Notes: generated from the sequence alone by a model not told the origin. Counted from the first letter of the stretch, positions 27,005-36,927 are shown. The stretch is 64,000 nt of DNA from an uncultured Mesonia sp. (GCA_947494545.1 CANLVH010000006.1:124001-188000); one strand, 5' to 3'. Translations and numbers: made by a program.

Positions 27005-27931
27005 ATGACCAATAAAAACCTAAACGAACAGATAGAAAAAAAATATAAAAACCTTGGCGAAAATCCGGAAACTTACCTTAACGGACTGCTACACGCAAAG
27101 CCAATTACGTATTGGGATTATATAGATGTAGACGCTTTGCTTTCTTTGCAAAAACCCCGCACCAATTTTAAAGATGAAGAGATTTTTATAATGTATCATC
27201 AAATAACTGAGCTGAGTTTAAAATTGATAATTCATGAGTTAAAACAACTCACTCTAGATGCGATAGATAGCGAAGATATTTTTATAGATAAACTTAAACG
27301 CTTAAAACGTTATACCAATCTTTTAATGACTTCTTTTGATGTGATGCGTTACGGAATGGATTATGACGATTATAACACCTTTAGAGCAACATTAGCCCCG
27401 GCTAGCGGCTTTCAGAGTGCGCAATTTAGATATTTAGAAATTTATTGCACACCCATAGAAAACCTTGTTAACGAAGAAGGCAAAAAACGTTTGCCGGAAA
27501 ACCCAAGCATAGAAGATTATTTTGAAAATATTTACTGGAAAGATGCGGGACATAACCGTAAGACCGGCAAAAAAACACTTACCCTTCGGCTATTTGAAGA
27601 AAAGTATTTAGAGAGTTTTATAGATTTGGCTAAAAAACTTCGAGGAAAAACCTTAGCAGAGAGAATAGAACAATTTCCTAATCCGTCTGAAGATTTAATT
27701 AAAGCCGCCAAGGCTTTTGATCATTATTATAATGTAGATTGGCCAATTGTACACCTAAAAACCGCCGAGCATTATTTAGACAAAAAAGGAGAAACCAAAG
27801 CAGCTACGGGCGGTTCTGAATGGAAAAAATATTTACATCCCAAATACCAACAACGTAAATTTTTCCCCAAATTATGGAGTGAGCAAGAAATAATTAGATG
27901 GGGAGAAGCAGATTTAGCAGAATCATTTTAA
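27005..27931 (+). CDS. kynA: Tryptophan 2,3-dioxygenase
   Basis: 308 residues. The family motifs FRATLAPASGFQSAQFR (about 129-145) and the N-terminal EEIFIMYHQITELSLKLI helix are clear, and a His in VDWPIVHLKTAEHYL (about 243-257) would be the haem ligand. The enzyme opens the indole ring of tryptophan to N-formylkynurenine, the first step of the kynurenine route to NAD or catabolism. No other kyn gene is adjacent, so the pathway is split across the genome. It has its own -7 octamer. Confidence 0.94.
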   Translation: MTNKNLNEQIEKKYKNLGENPETYLNGLLHAKPITYWDYIDVDALLSLQKPRTNFKDEEIFIMYHQITELSLKLIIHELKQLTLDAIDSEDIFIDKLKRLKRYTNLLMTSFDVMRYGMDYDDYNTFRATLAPASGFQSAQFRYLEIYCTPIENLVNEEGKKRLPENPSIEDYFENIYWKDAGHNRKTGKKTLTLRLFEEKYLESFIDLAKKLRGKTLAERIEQFPNPSEDLIKAAKAFDHYYNVDWPIVHLKTAEHYLDKKGETKAATGGSEWKKYLHPKYQQRKFFPKLWSEQEIIRWGEADLAESF

Positions 27932-28026
27932 ATAAGTAAGAAACCTTATATTTAACACCAAAGTTTTTTTACCTATTTACTGATTTTTCATACATTTAGT
28001 TAAAATTACACAGCTTTAGCTATTTT

Positions 28027-29940
28027 ATGGAAATAAGAGATAATTTACAGATAAAAACCTTTGCGGAATATAAAAAAACCTACCAAAAAAGCATAGAAGA
28101 ACCCGAAGCTTTTTGGAAAACAGTGGCAGAGAAATTTACGTGGACTAAAAAATGGGACAAGGTACTTTCTGCAGATTTTAAAAAACCGGAAGTAAATTGG
28201 TTTCAAGGGGCCACGCTAAATATTACGCAAAACTGCTTAGACCGACACGTAAAAAATCATCCTAATAAAAACGCAATAATTTGGGAACCTAACGATCCTA
28301 ACGAAGAATCACGCCATATAACCTACAAACAGTTACAGGTAAAAGTGTGCAATTTTGCCAATGTTTTAAAACAAAACGGCATAGAGAAAGGCGACAGGGT
28401 TTGTATTTATATGCCAATGATACCCGAGCTAGCTATTGCTATGCTTGCATGTGCCAGGATTGGCGCCATACACTCTATTGTATTTGCGGGTTTTTCAAGT
28501 AAAGCTGTAGCAAGCAGAATTAACGATTCCGGGTGTAAAATGTTAATTACGGCCAATGATTATTACCGTGGCAGAAAATCTATTAAATTAAAAGAAATTT
28601 GTGATGAAGCCTTAGAAAACACGCCTTCTATAGAAACGGTAATTGTATATCGTAGAACGGTAAATCCTACCTCTATGAAAGAAGGCAGAGATAAATTTTG
28701 GTTTGACGAACTGCAAAAAGCTTACGCGGAATGCGATCCGGTAGAAGTAGAAGCAGAACACCCTTTGTTTATATTATATACTTCCGGTTCTACCGGAAAA
28801 CCAAAAGGCATGGTACATACTACCGGCGGTTATATGGTGGGCACAACCTATACTTTTCAAAACACTTTTCAGTTAAATGAAAAAGATATTTATTGGTGTA
28901 CGGCAGATATTGGGTGGATTACCGGCCACTCTTATATAATTTACGGTCCGTTATGTGCCGGCGCCACCACAGTAATGTTTGAAGGCGTACCAAGTTATCC
29001 TGATTTTGACCGGTTTTGGGAAATTATAGAAAAGTTTAAAATTACGCATTTTTATACCGCGCCAACTGCCATTCGTTCGTTGGCAAAACAAAATGTTAAA
29101 CACGTAGAAAAACACAACTTAGAATCTTTAAAGGTTTTAGGTTCTGTAGGCGAACCAATTAACGAAGAAGCCTGGCATTGGTTTAACGATAATGTAGGAA
29201 AAACAAAATGTCCTATTGTAGACACGTGGTGGCAAACTGAAACCGGTTCTATAATGATTTCGCCACTGGCAGGAGTTACTGCAACAAGACCAACTTTTGC
29301 AACTTTACCTTTACCCGGCGTACAACCTGCCATAATGGACGATGAGCGCAACGAGATAGAGTTTGACGGGAAAGTAGCTGAAGGAAAATTAACCATTAAA
29401 GCGCCGTGGCCCGCAATTGCCAGAACAATATGGAATAATCATCAACGCTATAAAGAAACATATTTTTCTGCCTATCCCGGTTATTATTTTTCTGGAGATG
29501 GCGCCTATCGCGATGCAGTTGGAAATTATAGAATTACCGGCCGGGTAGACGATGTGGTAATTGTTTCCGGTCATAACTTAGGAACAGCTCCTATAGAAAA
29601 TGCCATAAACGAACATGAAAAAGTTTCTGAAAGCGCTATTGTAGGATTCCCGCACGATGTTAAAGGAAACGCTTTGTATGCTTATGTAATTTTGTATGAC
29701 CACAACGACGCTACCAATTCTTTAAAACAAGAAATACGCGATATGGTTAGCAAAAATATCGGGGCTATTGCTAAGCCACAAAAAATACAATTTGTAACCG
29801 AGTTGCCAAAAACCAGAAGCGGTAAAATTATGCGCAGAATTTTACGGAAAATTGCCGCCAACCAAACCGAAAATATGGGAGACACCTCTACCTTATTAAA
29901 CCCCGATGTGGTAGAAGAAATTCAGAAGAAGAAAGTTTAA
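28027..29940 (+). CDS. acs: Acetyl-CoA synthetase (acetate-CoA ligase)
   Basis: 637 residues, standard length. Adenylation motifs: YTSGSTGKPKG near 248, WWQTETGSIM near 405, FSGDGAYRD near 490, and RSGKIMRR near 598, whose Lys performs adenylation and is the usual acetylation site. It activates acetate to acetyl-CoA via acetyl-AMP. A propionyl-CoA synthetase cannot be excluded but the length and motifs fit Acs. It is monocistronic; no acetylase or deacetylase gene is nearby. Confidence 0.95.
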   Translation: MEIRDNLQIKTFAEYKKTYQKSIEEPEAFWKTVAEKFTWTKKWDKVLSADFKKPEVNWFQGATLNITQNCLDRHVKNHPNKNAIIWEPNDPNEESRHITYKQLQVKVCNFANVLKQNGIEKGDRVCIYMPMIPELAIAMLACARIGAIHSIVFAGFSSKAVASRINDSGCKMLITANDYYRGRKSIKLKEICDEALENTPSIETVIVYRRTVNPTSMKEGRDKFWFDELQKAYAECDPVEVEAEHPLFILYTSGSTGKPKGMVHTTGGYMVGTTYTFQNTFQLNEKDIYWCTADIGWITGHSYIIYGPLCAGATTVMFEGVPSYPDFDRFWEIIEKFKITHFYTAPTAIRSLAKQNVKHVEKHNLESLKVLGSVGEPINEEAWHWFNDNVGKTKCPIVDTWWQTETGSIMISPLAGVTATRPTFATLPLPGVQPAIMDDERNEIEFDGKVAEGKLTIKAPWPAIARTIWNNHQRYKETYFSAYPGYYFSGDGAYRDAVGNYRITGRVDDVVIVSGHNLGTAPIENAINEHEKVSESAIVGFPHDVKGNALYAYVILYDHNDATNSLKQEIRDMVSKNIGAIAKPQKIQFVTELPKTRSGKIMRRILRKIAANQTENMGDTSTLLNPDVVEEIQKKKV

Positions 29941-30054
29941 GAAGTTAATGCCTGCTGATTCTAAAATTAATTAATAATAAGCAAAATTCATCCAAACACT
30001 TATTTATGTAAGGGAATAAACGTTTATAGAAAACATTAACTAAAGTTCAAGCTC

Positions 30055-30081
30055 TTGAGCGGCAACAAGCTTTTAAATTTG
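30055..30081 (+). promoter_or_regulatory. Promoter of the hydroxyisourate hydrolase homologue
   Basis: TTG at 30055-30057, 16 bases, then TAAATTTG (30074-30081), exact TAnnTTTG; the spacer is short. The start codon is at 30105. Confidence 0.55.
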
Positions 30082-30104
30082 TAAAAAAATTAAAAGTAAA
30101 AATT

Positions 30105-30506
30105 ATGAAAAAGACAATTCTAGGCCTTTTTATCGTTTTATTTAGCGTCGCAGGTTTTGCTCAGCAAAAAGAATATCAACTATCTACGCATATTTTAGAC
30201 ATTTCTGAAGGTATACCGGCAGAAAATGTAAAAATAAAGTTAGAAAAAATGAATGCTAAAACCGGTAAATGGGAATTTATTTCTGCTAAGAGAACTATGA
30301 AAAACGGTCGTATAAACGATTTTCTGCCACTTGATAAAGAAAACAATGGCACGTATAAGTTTACTTTTTAATCCTACTTTAAAGACCAAGGTAAAGAAAG
30401 CTTTTATCCTTTTATAGGAGTTGTTTTTAATATTACAGAAAACCAGCATTACCACGTTCCTATTACGCTTTCAGCCTTTGGCTACTCTACTTATCGTGGC
30501 AGTTAA
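30105..30506 (+). pseudogene. 5-hydroxyisourate hydrolase homologue interrupted by an in-frame stop
   Basis: One frame runs from ATG 30105 to TAA 30504 but contains TAA at 30369-30371. The first 88 residues hold a signal peptide (to GFAQ), then YQLSTHILD, the N-terminal motif of transthyretin-like HIU hydrolases with its active-site His. Past the stop, the same frame continues with [12 protein letters not shown], then [19 protein letters not shown], the family's C-terminal signature with the second His and the terminal YRGS. So only a single sense codon appears changed, for example Lys, Gln or Glu to TAA. The intact enzyme converts 5-hydroxyisourate in urate breakdown. The promoter and terminator look intact, so the lesion is recent, a sequencing error, or read through. 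Confidence 0.85.
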
Positions 30507-30567
30507 GACAAGTTTATTTAAAATAAGAATTATCTAGATAGGTTACTTAAATCTCTCACAATACAAC

Positions 30568-30605
30568 AAAGCTATCTAAAGTCGTAAACCATAGATAGCT
30601 TTTTT
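30568..30605 (+). terminator. Terminator after the hydroxyisourate hydrolase homologue
   Basis: Stem AAAGCTATCTA (30568-30578) with TAGATAGCTTT (30592-30602), 13-base loop, T-run to 30605. It may also serve the convergent gene. Confidence 0.85.
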
Positions 30606-30626
30606 AATTTTTAAATTAGAATTTTT

Positions 30627-31244
30627 TTAGAAAATAGATAAATCGCCTTTACCTTCTCTTACTACTACGGGGTCTTCTCCGGTTAAGTCTATTACAGTAG
30701 AAGCAACATTATCGCCATACCCGCCATCTACTACCAGATCTACCAATTTATTCCATTTTTCTGCTATAAGTTCAGGATCGGTGGTGTATTCTAACACCTC
30801 ATCGTCATCTTTAATAGAGGTAGAAACTATAGGGTTGCCCAATTCTTGTACAATGGCTTTGGCAATTCCGTTATCGGGAACGCGAATTCCAACTGTTTTT
30901 TTCTTTTTAAACACAGAAGGCAGGTTATTACTGCCCGGCAAAATAAAAGTATACGGTCCCGGCAAACTGCGTTTTAGAATTTTAAAGTTTTGATTGTTGA
31001 GTTGCGCATATTCAGAAAGATTACTCAAATCTTCTACAATAAACGAAAAATTAGATTTCTCTAATTTTACGCCTTTTATTTGCGCAATTTTCTCTAAAGC
31101 AGAGGTGTTATTAATATCGCAGCCTAAACCATAGACTGTATCTGTAGGATAAATTACCAAACCGCCATTTTTTAAAACTTCTACTATTTTTTTAATAGCT
31201 TTTGGCGATGGGTTTTCTTCGTAAACTCTTAAAAGTTCTGCCAT
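30627..31244 (-). CDS. L-threonylcarbamoyladenylate synthase (Sua5/YciO/YrdC family)
   Basis: 205 residues, single YrdC domain. Seen: GGLVIYPTDTVYGLGCD (about 29-45), IAQIKGVKLEKS with the KR/K substrate-site basic residues, and PGPYTFILPG (about 92-101). The family makes threonylcarbamoyl-AMP for the t6A tRNA modification. The KLEKSNFSF variant and short length are closer to the YciO branch, whose exact role is less settled, so the specific function is not certain. Confidence 0.82.
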   Translation of the reverse strand: MAELLRVYEENPSPKAIKKIVEVLKNGGLVIYPTDTVYGLGCDINNTSALEKIAQIKGVKLEKSNFSFIVEDLSNLSEYAQLNNQNFKILKRSLPGPYTFILPGSNNLPSVFKKKKTVGIRVPDNGIAKAIVQELGNPIVSTSIKDDDEVLEYTTDPELIAEKWNKLVDLVVDGGYGDNVASTVIDLTGEDPVVVREGKGDLSIF

Positions 31245-31404
31245 AATATGTAATTTTTTTTAAGCCATAAAATTTACGAAATTTTTCGCATAACTAGGTC
31301 AAATAACCAATTTCCTTTTCCTTAAATTTTACTAATTCTCTAAAAAATTAGCTTTTATCGGTTTTTTGACTCCCATTAAACCTACACATTTTGTAAACTT
31401 TCTT

Positions 31405-33726
31405 TTATAGCACTTTTAATTTGGCAAAACGCAATAGTAACTTTTTTATACCGCCGTTTTCAAAATCAATCTCGGCTTTTTTATCTTGACCAACTCCTTC
31501 TATTTGCAAAACCTTTCCTTTCCCAAAACGCAAATGCTCTACTTCTTGCCCTTGCGTAAGTTGCAAATTATCGTTGGTATTTTTTACAGCTTTATCACTT
31601 CCTACAGGACGTAAACGTCGTAATTTTTTTAATTGCTCTTCTGTGGGTTTATGCGCGGGTGGCGGCGTACCTTTTACCGGTTTTTGCTGGCGTAATTTAC
31701 TTTTGTCTACTTCGCCAAAAATATCGGAATCTATTTTTGGTTGGTAACGGTAATTATCATCTGGAATTTGCGAGTCTATATAAGCTTCGTCTATTTCTTC
31801 TATAAATCTGCTTGGTTCTGCATCTATCAACTTTCCCCAACGGTAACGCGATTGTGTGTAGGTTAAATAAGCTTGTTTTTCTGCTCTGGTAAGCGCTACA
31901 TAAAATAGGCGCCTTTCTTCTTCTAATTCTGCACGGGTATTCATACTCATTCCTGAAGGAAAAAGATCTTCTTCCAGACCAACAATATATACATACGGAA
32001 ATTCTAATCCTTTAGCTAAGTGAATGGTCATTAAAGCCACTTTATCATCATCTTCTGTGTCTTTGTCCATATCTGTAGCCAAAGCTACATCTTCTAAAAA
32101 CTCGGTTATCGAGCCGGTGGCTTCATCTATTTCTTTTTGTTCCTCTACAAAATCTTTTATCCCGTTTAAGAGCTCTTCCATATTTTCAATACGCGCAATA
32201 CCTTCTGGCGTACCGTCTTTTTTGAGCTCTTGAATCAGACCGGTTTGTTTGGTAACAGTTTCTGTAAGTATAAAGGCATTTTCTCTTTCCGCGATAAGCT
32301 GAAAATGCTTTATCATATTTACAAAATTGGTAAGTTTGGTACGAATACCTTTAGAAATATTGATGTTTATCTTGGCAAGGTTTTCTATAACTTCAAAAAT
32401 TGGACGGTTATAGTGATTGGCGGCTATCATTAATTTATCCTTTGTGGTAGCGCCAATACCTCTTGCCGGATAATTGATTACCCGTTTTAAAGCTTCTTCG
32501 TCTTTTGGGTTGGTAATTACCCTTAAATAACCCAACACATCTTTAATTTCCCTACGTTGGTAAAAAGATGTACCCCCAAATATTTTATACGGAATGCCTT
32601 TTTTCCGTAAAGCGTCTTCTATTGCCCTGCTTTGTGCATTTGTTCTGTAAAGCACTGCAAACTCACCGTTTTTAAGTTGGTGGTTCATCTTATTTTTAAA
32701 AATAGAACTGGCCACAAATCTGCCTTCCTCGCCATCTGTTAGGAGTCGATTTACAATAATTTTTCCGCCATCTTGATTTTCTGTCCAAACCACTTTTTCT
32801 AATTTGGTTTGGTTTTTATCTATTATAGAGTTGGCCGCATTTACAATATTTTTGGTAGAACGGTAATTTTGCTCTAATCGGTAGGTTTTTACATCGTCAT
32901 AATCTTTTTGAAAATTAAAGATGTTATTAATATTGGCTCCTCTAAACGCATAAATACTTTGTGCATCATCTCCTACCACACAAATGTTTTGAAACCTATC
33001 GCTCAGAGCACGAACAATTAAATACTGAGAATGGTTGGTATCTTGGTACTCGTCTACCAAAATATATCTAAACCTGTTTTGGTATTTTGCCAATACATCC
33101 GGGAAACGGGTTAGCAGCTCGTTAGTACGCAAGAGTAAATCATCAAAATCCATCGCGCCGGCTTTAAAACAACGTTTTACATACTGGTCGTAAATTTCGC
33201 CCATTCTAGGACGTTTTGCCATTGCATCTGCTTCTTGCAATTCTGGATTTTGAAAATAGGCTTTTACCGTTATTAAACTGTTTTTAAAGGAAGAGATACG
33301 CGAATAAATCTGTTTATATTTATAAACGTCTTTATCTAGTTTCATCTCTTTGATGATGCTGCCAATAAGTGCTTGCGAGTCTTTTGTGTCGTAAATAGTG
33401 AAATTAGACGGATAACCGAGTTTATCCGCTTCTATGCGTAAAATTCTGGCAAATATAGAGTGAAAAGTACCCATCCAAAGGTTTTTGGTCTCGCTTGCAC
33501 CGGCAATTTGGGCAATTCTGCTTTTCATTTCGCGCGCGGCTTTATTGGTGAAAGTTAGCGACAAAATGTTAAACGGGTCTACGCCTTGATGCATTAGATG
33601 CGCTATTCTATAAGTCAAAACCCTGGTTTTACCAGAACCGGCTCCGGCAATAACAATTAACGGTCCTTCTTTATGCAAAACCGGTGCTAATTGCGCTTCA
33701 TTCAATCCTTCTAAATACTTTTCCAA
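31405..33726 (-). CDS. pcrA: UvrD/PcrA-type DNA helicase
   Basis: 773 residues, superfamily 1A. Walker A AGAGSGKT is near 28-35, followed by FTNKAAREMKSRI, VDEYQDTN (Walker B), GDDAQSIYAFRGA, then MTIHLAKGLEFPYVYI and VALTRAEKQAYLTY. The C-terminal ~70 residues form the small tail domain seen in PcrA that contacts RNA polymerase (VEHLRFGKGKVL). It unwinds DNA in repair and conflict resolution. The start is TTG at 33726: no ATG precedes EKYLEGLNEAQ, and the N-terminus is otherwise exactly the expected one. Confidence 0.94.
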   Translation of the reverse strand: MEKYLEGLNEAQLAPVLHKEGPLIVIAGAGSGKTRVLTYRIAHLMHQGVDPFNILSLTFTNKAAREMKSRIAQIAGASETKNLWMGTFHSIFARILRIEADKLGYPSNFTIYDTKDSQALIGSIIKEMKLDKDVYKYKQIYSRISSFKNSLITVKAYFQNPELQEADAMAKRPRMGEIYDQYVKRCFKAGAMDFDDLLLRTNELLTRFPDVLAKYQNRFRYILVDEYQDTNHSQYLIVRALSDRFQNICVVGDDAQSIYAFRGANINNIFNFQKDYDDVKTYRLEQNYRSTKNIVNAANSIIDKNQTKLEKVVWTENQDGGKIIVNRLLTDGEEGRFVASSIFKNKMNHQLKNGEFAVLYRTNAQSRAIEDALRKKGIPYKIFGGTSFYQRREIKDVLGYLRVITNPKDEEALKRVINYPARGIGATTKDKLMIAANHYNRPIFEVIENLAKININISKGIRTKLTNFVNMIKHFQLIAERENAFILTETVTKQTGLIQELKKDGTPEGIARIENMEELLNGIKDFVEEQKEIDEATGSITEFLEDVALATDMDKDTEDDDKVALMTIHLAKGLEFPYVYIVGLEEDLFPSGMSMNTRAELEEERRLFYVALTRAEKQAYLTYTQSRYRWGKLIDAEPSRFIEEIDEAYIDSQIPDDNYRYQPKIDSDIFGEVDKSKLRQQKPVKGTPPPAHKPTEEQLKKLRRLRPVGSDKAVKNTNDNLQLTQGQEVEHLRFGKGKVLQIEGVGQDKKAEIDFENGGIKKLLLRFAKLKVL

Positions 33727-33863
33727 TCTAAATCCGTTTTTAAAATCGTAAAGTTACAAAAATCCTAAATTAAGCCGGTAAGCCAAAACATTTTATAAAC
33801 ATTGTATAAATTTAATTGTGGCATAATAATTTTAAATATATTAGTGTTTTAAAACGTAATTTT

Positions 33864-35468
33864 ATGGATGCCGTACTCGACTTTTTGGGCCAAATAACTT
33901 GGTGGCAATGGATTATTATTGCCATTTTGTTAATTGCCATTAAAGATATATTCTTCAATAGAAAACACACCATTAAACACAACTTTCCGGTAGTAGGGCA
34001 TTTTAGATATATTTTAGAAAGTATAGGACCGGAACTTCGGCAATATATTGTTGCCAATAATCGCGAAGAATTACCTTTTGATAGAATTGAACGTGGCTGG
34101 GTTTACGCTTCTGCCAAAAACCAAAATAACTATGAAGGTTTTGGTACAGATAGAGATATTTTTGAAACCAATTATATATTTATCAACAACGCGATGATTC
34201 CGTACAGAATGCCAGAAAATCATCCTAATATAGAAGACCCTTATTTTTTACCCTGCGCCAAAGTTATGGGTAAATACCATAACCGGAGAAAACCGTATAG
34301 ACCCGCATCGGTAATTAATGTTTCTGCTATGAGTTTTGGAAGTTTATCTGCCAAAGCAATTGAGTCTTTAAACAGAGGCGTAAATAAAGCTTATGCCTAC
34401 CACAATACAGGCGAAGGCGGTTTATCTCCTTACCATAAAAAAGGCGGCGATATAATTTACCAAATAGGAACCGGATATTTTGGGGTACGTGATAAAGAAG
34501 GTAATTTTTCCTTAACGGAATTAAAAAAATTGGTAGACGAAAACCCTTCTATAAAAGCTATAGAAATTAAGCTCTCACAAGGTGCAAAACCCGGAAAAGG
34601 TGGGGTTTTACCTGCTTCTAAAATCACCAAAGAAATAGCACAAATTAGAAAAGTACCGCTCAATAAAGATGTAGTTTCTCCCCCATATCATACTGCTTTC
34701 TCTACTGTTGAAGAGATGGTAGACTTGATTGAAGAAATAGCAGAAGAAACCGGCTTACCTGTTGGCATTAAAGCAGCAATTGGTAAAATGGACCAATGGG
34801 TAGAATTGGCCGCTTTGATGGAAAGTACAGATTGCGGCCCGGACTTTATTACGATAGATGGCGGTGAAGGCGGTACCGGAGCTGCGCCACCAAGTTTTGC
34901 AGACCACGTGGCTTTGCCATTTATGTATGGGTTTAGAGATTTGTATAAAATTTTAAAAAACCATAACCTAACCGAACGTTTGGTACTAATTGGCGCCGGG
35001 CGTTTAGGGTTTCCTTCTGCTGCGACAATGGCATTTGCTATGGGCATAGATTGTATAAACGTTGCTAGAGAAGCCATGCTTAGTATTGGATGCATTCAGG
35101 CCCAAGCTTGCCACACCAACCGTTGTCCTACGGGGGTTGCTACCCAAAGTAAGTGGTTACAAGCCGGTATTAATGTAAAAGATAAAGCTACGCGGGTGAA
35201 TTTCTATTTTAAAAATTTCCGTAAAGAATTTATAGAATTAACGCACGCTTCCGGTTATGAGCATCCTTGTCAATATACAATGGACGATGTAGATATTAAT
35301 CTAAGCGATCAAGATTTTACAAAAAGCTTGGCAGATTCTTATGAATACCATAAAGTAGAAGTACCTTTTGAAGGAATGAAAGCCCTGCAAGATTGCCCAT
35401 ATTTAGGTGGCAGTTACAGAGAAATTGTCAAAGAGAAGGAAATAGATAAAGAAACCATTAGATATTAA
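33864..35468 (+). CDS. FMN-binding glutamate synthase-like protein with N-terminal membrane anchor
   Basis: 534 residues from ATG 33864. A membrane helix (about 10-27) is followed by a GltB central/FMN barrel domain: MSFGSLSAKAIESLNRG, GEGGLSPYH, KLSQGAKPGKGG, DGGEGGTGAAPPSF, IGAGRLGFPSA, and the cysteine motif CIQAQACHTNRCPTGVA that in glutamate synthase ligates a 3Fe-4S cluster. Glutaminase and NADPH-binding parts are missing, so it is not a complete glutamate synthase; its reaction is unknown. The next gene, 23 bases on, also encodes a membrane-anchored protein. Confidence 0.88.
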   Translation: MDAVLDFLGQITWWQWIIIAILLIAIKDIFFNRKHTIKHNFPVVGHFRYILESIGPELRQYIVANNREELPFDRIERGWVYASAKNQNNYEGFGTDRDIFETNYIFINNAMIPYRMPENHPNIEDPYFLPCAKVMGKYHNRRKPYRPASVINVSAMSFGSLSAKAIESLNRGVNKAYAYHNTGEGGLSPYHKKGGDIIYQIGTGYFGVRDKEGNFSLTELKKLVDENPSIKAIEIKLSQGAKPGKGGVLPASKITKEIAQIRKVPLNKDVVSPPYHTAFSTVEEMVDLIEEIAEETGLPVGIKAAIGKMDQWVELAALMESTDCGPDFITIDGGEGGTGAAPPSFADHVALPFMYGFRDLYKILKNHNLTERLVLIGAGRLGFPSAATMAFAMGIDCINVAREAMLSIGCIQAQACHTNRCPTGVATQSKWLQAGINVKDKATRVNFYFKNFRKEFIELTHASGYEHPCQYTMDDVDINLSDQDFTKSLADSYEYHKVEVPFEGMKALQDCPYLGGSYREIVKEKEIDKETIRY

Positions 35469-35491
35469 TTAACTTTTACCCCAAACCTTTT

Positions 35492-36013
35492 ATGCAAGAC
35501 ATTAACCTACTCCAGATTTTATTGTATGTATTACCAAGTTTAATTGTTGGCTTTGTGGCTTACTATTTTTTCAATTCGTTTTTAAAAAACGAAGAAGAAC
35601 GCCGCTATTACATGTTAAGACGCGAAAACAATAAAACATCTTTACCGCTGCGTTTGCAAGCTATGGAACGTATGACGCTTTTTTTAGAACGTATAGATCC
35701 CGGCAGCTTATTGGTGAGAATTAAACCATATAACAATAACAAACATGATTATGAAAATTTATTAATACAACATATAGAGCAGGAGTTTGAACATAATTTG
35801 GCGCAACAAATCTATATAAGCGACAAATGTTGGTATGCCATAAAAGCTACAAAAAACTCTACCATTGCGTTGATTAGAAAAACCAATATGAGCGAAAAAG
35901 TTGACAGCCCCGATAAGTTGCGCGAAGTAATTTTATCTGAGTTGGTAGATAAGAATCCGCCGAGTGCTACCGGTTTGGCTTATATTAAACAAGAAGTAAA
36001 AAACCTCTGGTAA
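35492..36013 (+). CDS. Conserved membrane-anchored protein, function unknown
   Basis: 173 residues: one N-terminal transmembrane helix (about 8-30) and then a soluble domain rich in basic and aromatic residues (RRYYMLRREN, LRLQAMERMTLFLERIDPGSLLVRIKP). I recognise the shape as a protein recurring in flavobacterial genomes but know no function. It lies 23 bases after the glutamate synthase-like gene, so probably the same transcript, and converges with the patatin gene after 3 bases. Confidence 0.8.
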   Translation: MQDINLLQILLYVLPSLIVGFVAYYFFNSFLKNEEERRYYMLRRENNKTSLPLRLQAMERMTLFLERIDPGSLLVRIKPYNNNKHDYENLLIQHIEQEFEHNLAQQIYISDKCWYAIKATKNSTIALIRKTNMSEKVDSPDKLREVILSELVDKNPPSATGLAYIKQEVKNLW

Positions 36014-36016
36014 AGT

Positions 36017-36925
36017 CTATTCTTTTAAGAGGTTTTCTTTAAGCTCTTTAGACTTTTTTTCGGCATAATCAAAACCTTGTGCCCACCAGCTACGCATTAG
36101 TTTTTTATTAAAAACCAAAGAGTTTTCTGTAAGCCTACTTGGCGTATAATAAAGGTTTAAAGAAACATCTTGATTAGTCGCTGCCAGTTTTCCTTCTATA
36201 ATATTGCTTCGTTCTATTTGGTCTATTACAAAGCCATATAAATTTACCATTAAAGAAAACGGATTTTGACCCAACACTTTATTGCGTTCTAAATTTTCAG
36301 ATTCTAAAATTACAGCATCAATTTCTGTAGCGCCTCTTCTTATGGCTTCTCGTATAGGAACAACGCAGCCAAAACCACCATCTGCATACTCATAACCATC
36401 TTTTTCTGCCAAACTCATAAATGGCACATAATTACAAGATATCCAAATCCAATCGCAAAACTCTTTATAAGAAAATTCGTGAATACTTTTATATTCTATT
36501 TTATTTCTTGAAAGATTAGAAACCGTTACTACCAAATCTTTTACACTTCTTCTTGCTTCTTCAAACTCTTCTTTGCTAATGCTTTTTCGTATGAGTTTAC
36601 GTAGGTTTTTGCTTTCGCCAAAAGTGCGTTTACTTTTTAAAAACTGAAAAATAGTATTGGTGTAATTAATACTTACATACTCTCTGTTTTCACGCTTTTT
36701 TACGATAAACGGATTCAAACTAAAAATACTGCGTTGGTTTACGTTTGTATAGATTTGGTATAACTTATTAATCTTATTTATACTTAGATGCGTAAGCAAC
36801 AAACTTCCCGTAGAAGAACCCACAAAAATATCGTATTGGTTGTTTTGTATTCTAATTAAATGCTCTGCCACGCCGCCGGCATACGCTCCTTTACTTCCTC
36901 CCCCGGAGATTACCAATGCCCGCAT
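36017..36925 (-). CDS. Patatin-like phospholipase
   Basis: 302 residues. Oxyanion loop GGGSKG (8-13), nucleophile elbow GSSTG with Ser38, and catalytic Asp in ADGG near 180: the full Ser-Asp dyad of the patatin family, here of the RssA/YjjU-like bacterial sort. Such proteins are lipid acyl hydrolases; substrate unknown. It starts 2 bases after the M1 peptidase stop, so the genes form an operon. No signal peptide, hence cytoplasmic or peripheral. Confidence 0.9.
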   Translation of the reverse strand: MRALVISGGGSKGAYAGGVAEHLIRIQNNQYDIFVGSSTGSLLLTHLSINKINKLYQIYTNVNQRSIFSLNPFIVKKRENREYVSINYTNTIFQFLKSKRTFGESKNLRKLIRKSISKEEFEEARRSVKDLVVTVSNLSRNKIEYKSIHEFSYKEFCDWIWISCNYVPFMSLAEKDGYEYADGGFGCVVPIREAIRRGATEIDAVILESENLERNKVLGQNPFSLMVNLYGFVIDQIERSNIIEGKLAATNQDVSLNLYYTPSRLTENSLVFNKKLMRSWWAQGFDYAEKKSKELKENLLKE

Positions 36926-36927
36926 AA

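Noticed and set aside
34688-35095. 135-codon minus-strand ORF inside the glutamate synthase-like gene
   Set aside because: Antisense shadow of a highly conserved coding region; Ser/Pro/Ala-rich with no promoter or motif.
33864-35468. Complete glutamate synthase large subunit
   Set aside because: Only the FMN/Fe-S barrel is present; the glutaminase and C-terminal beta-helix domains and a small subunit gene are missing.
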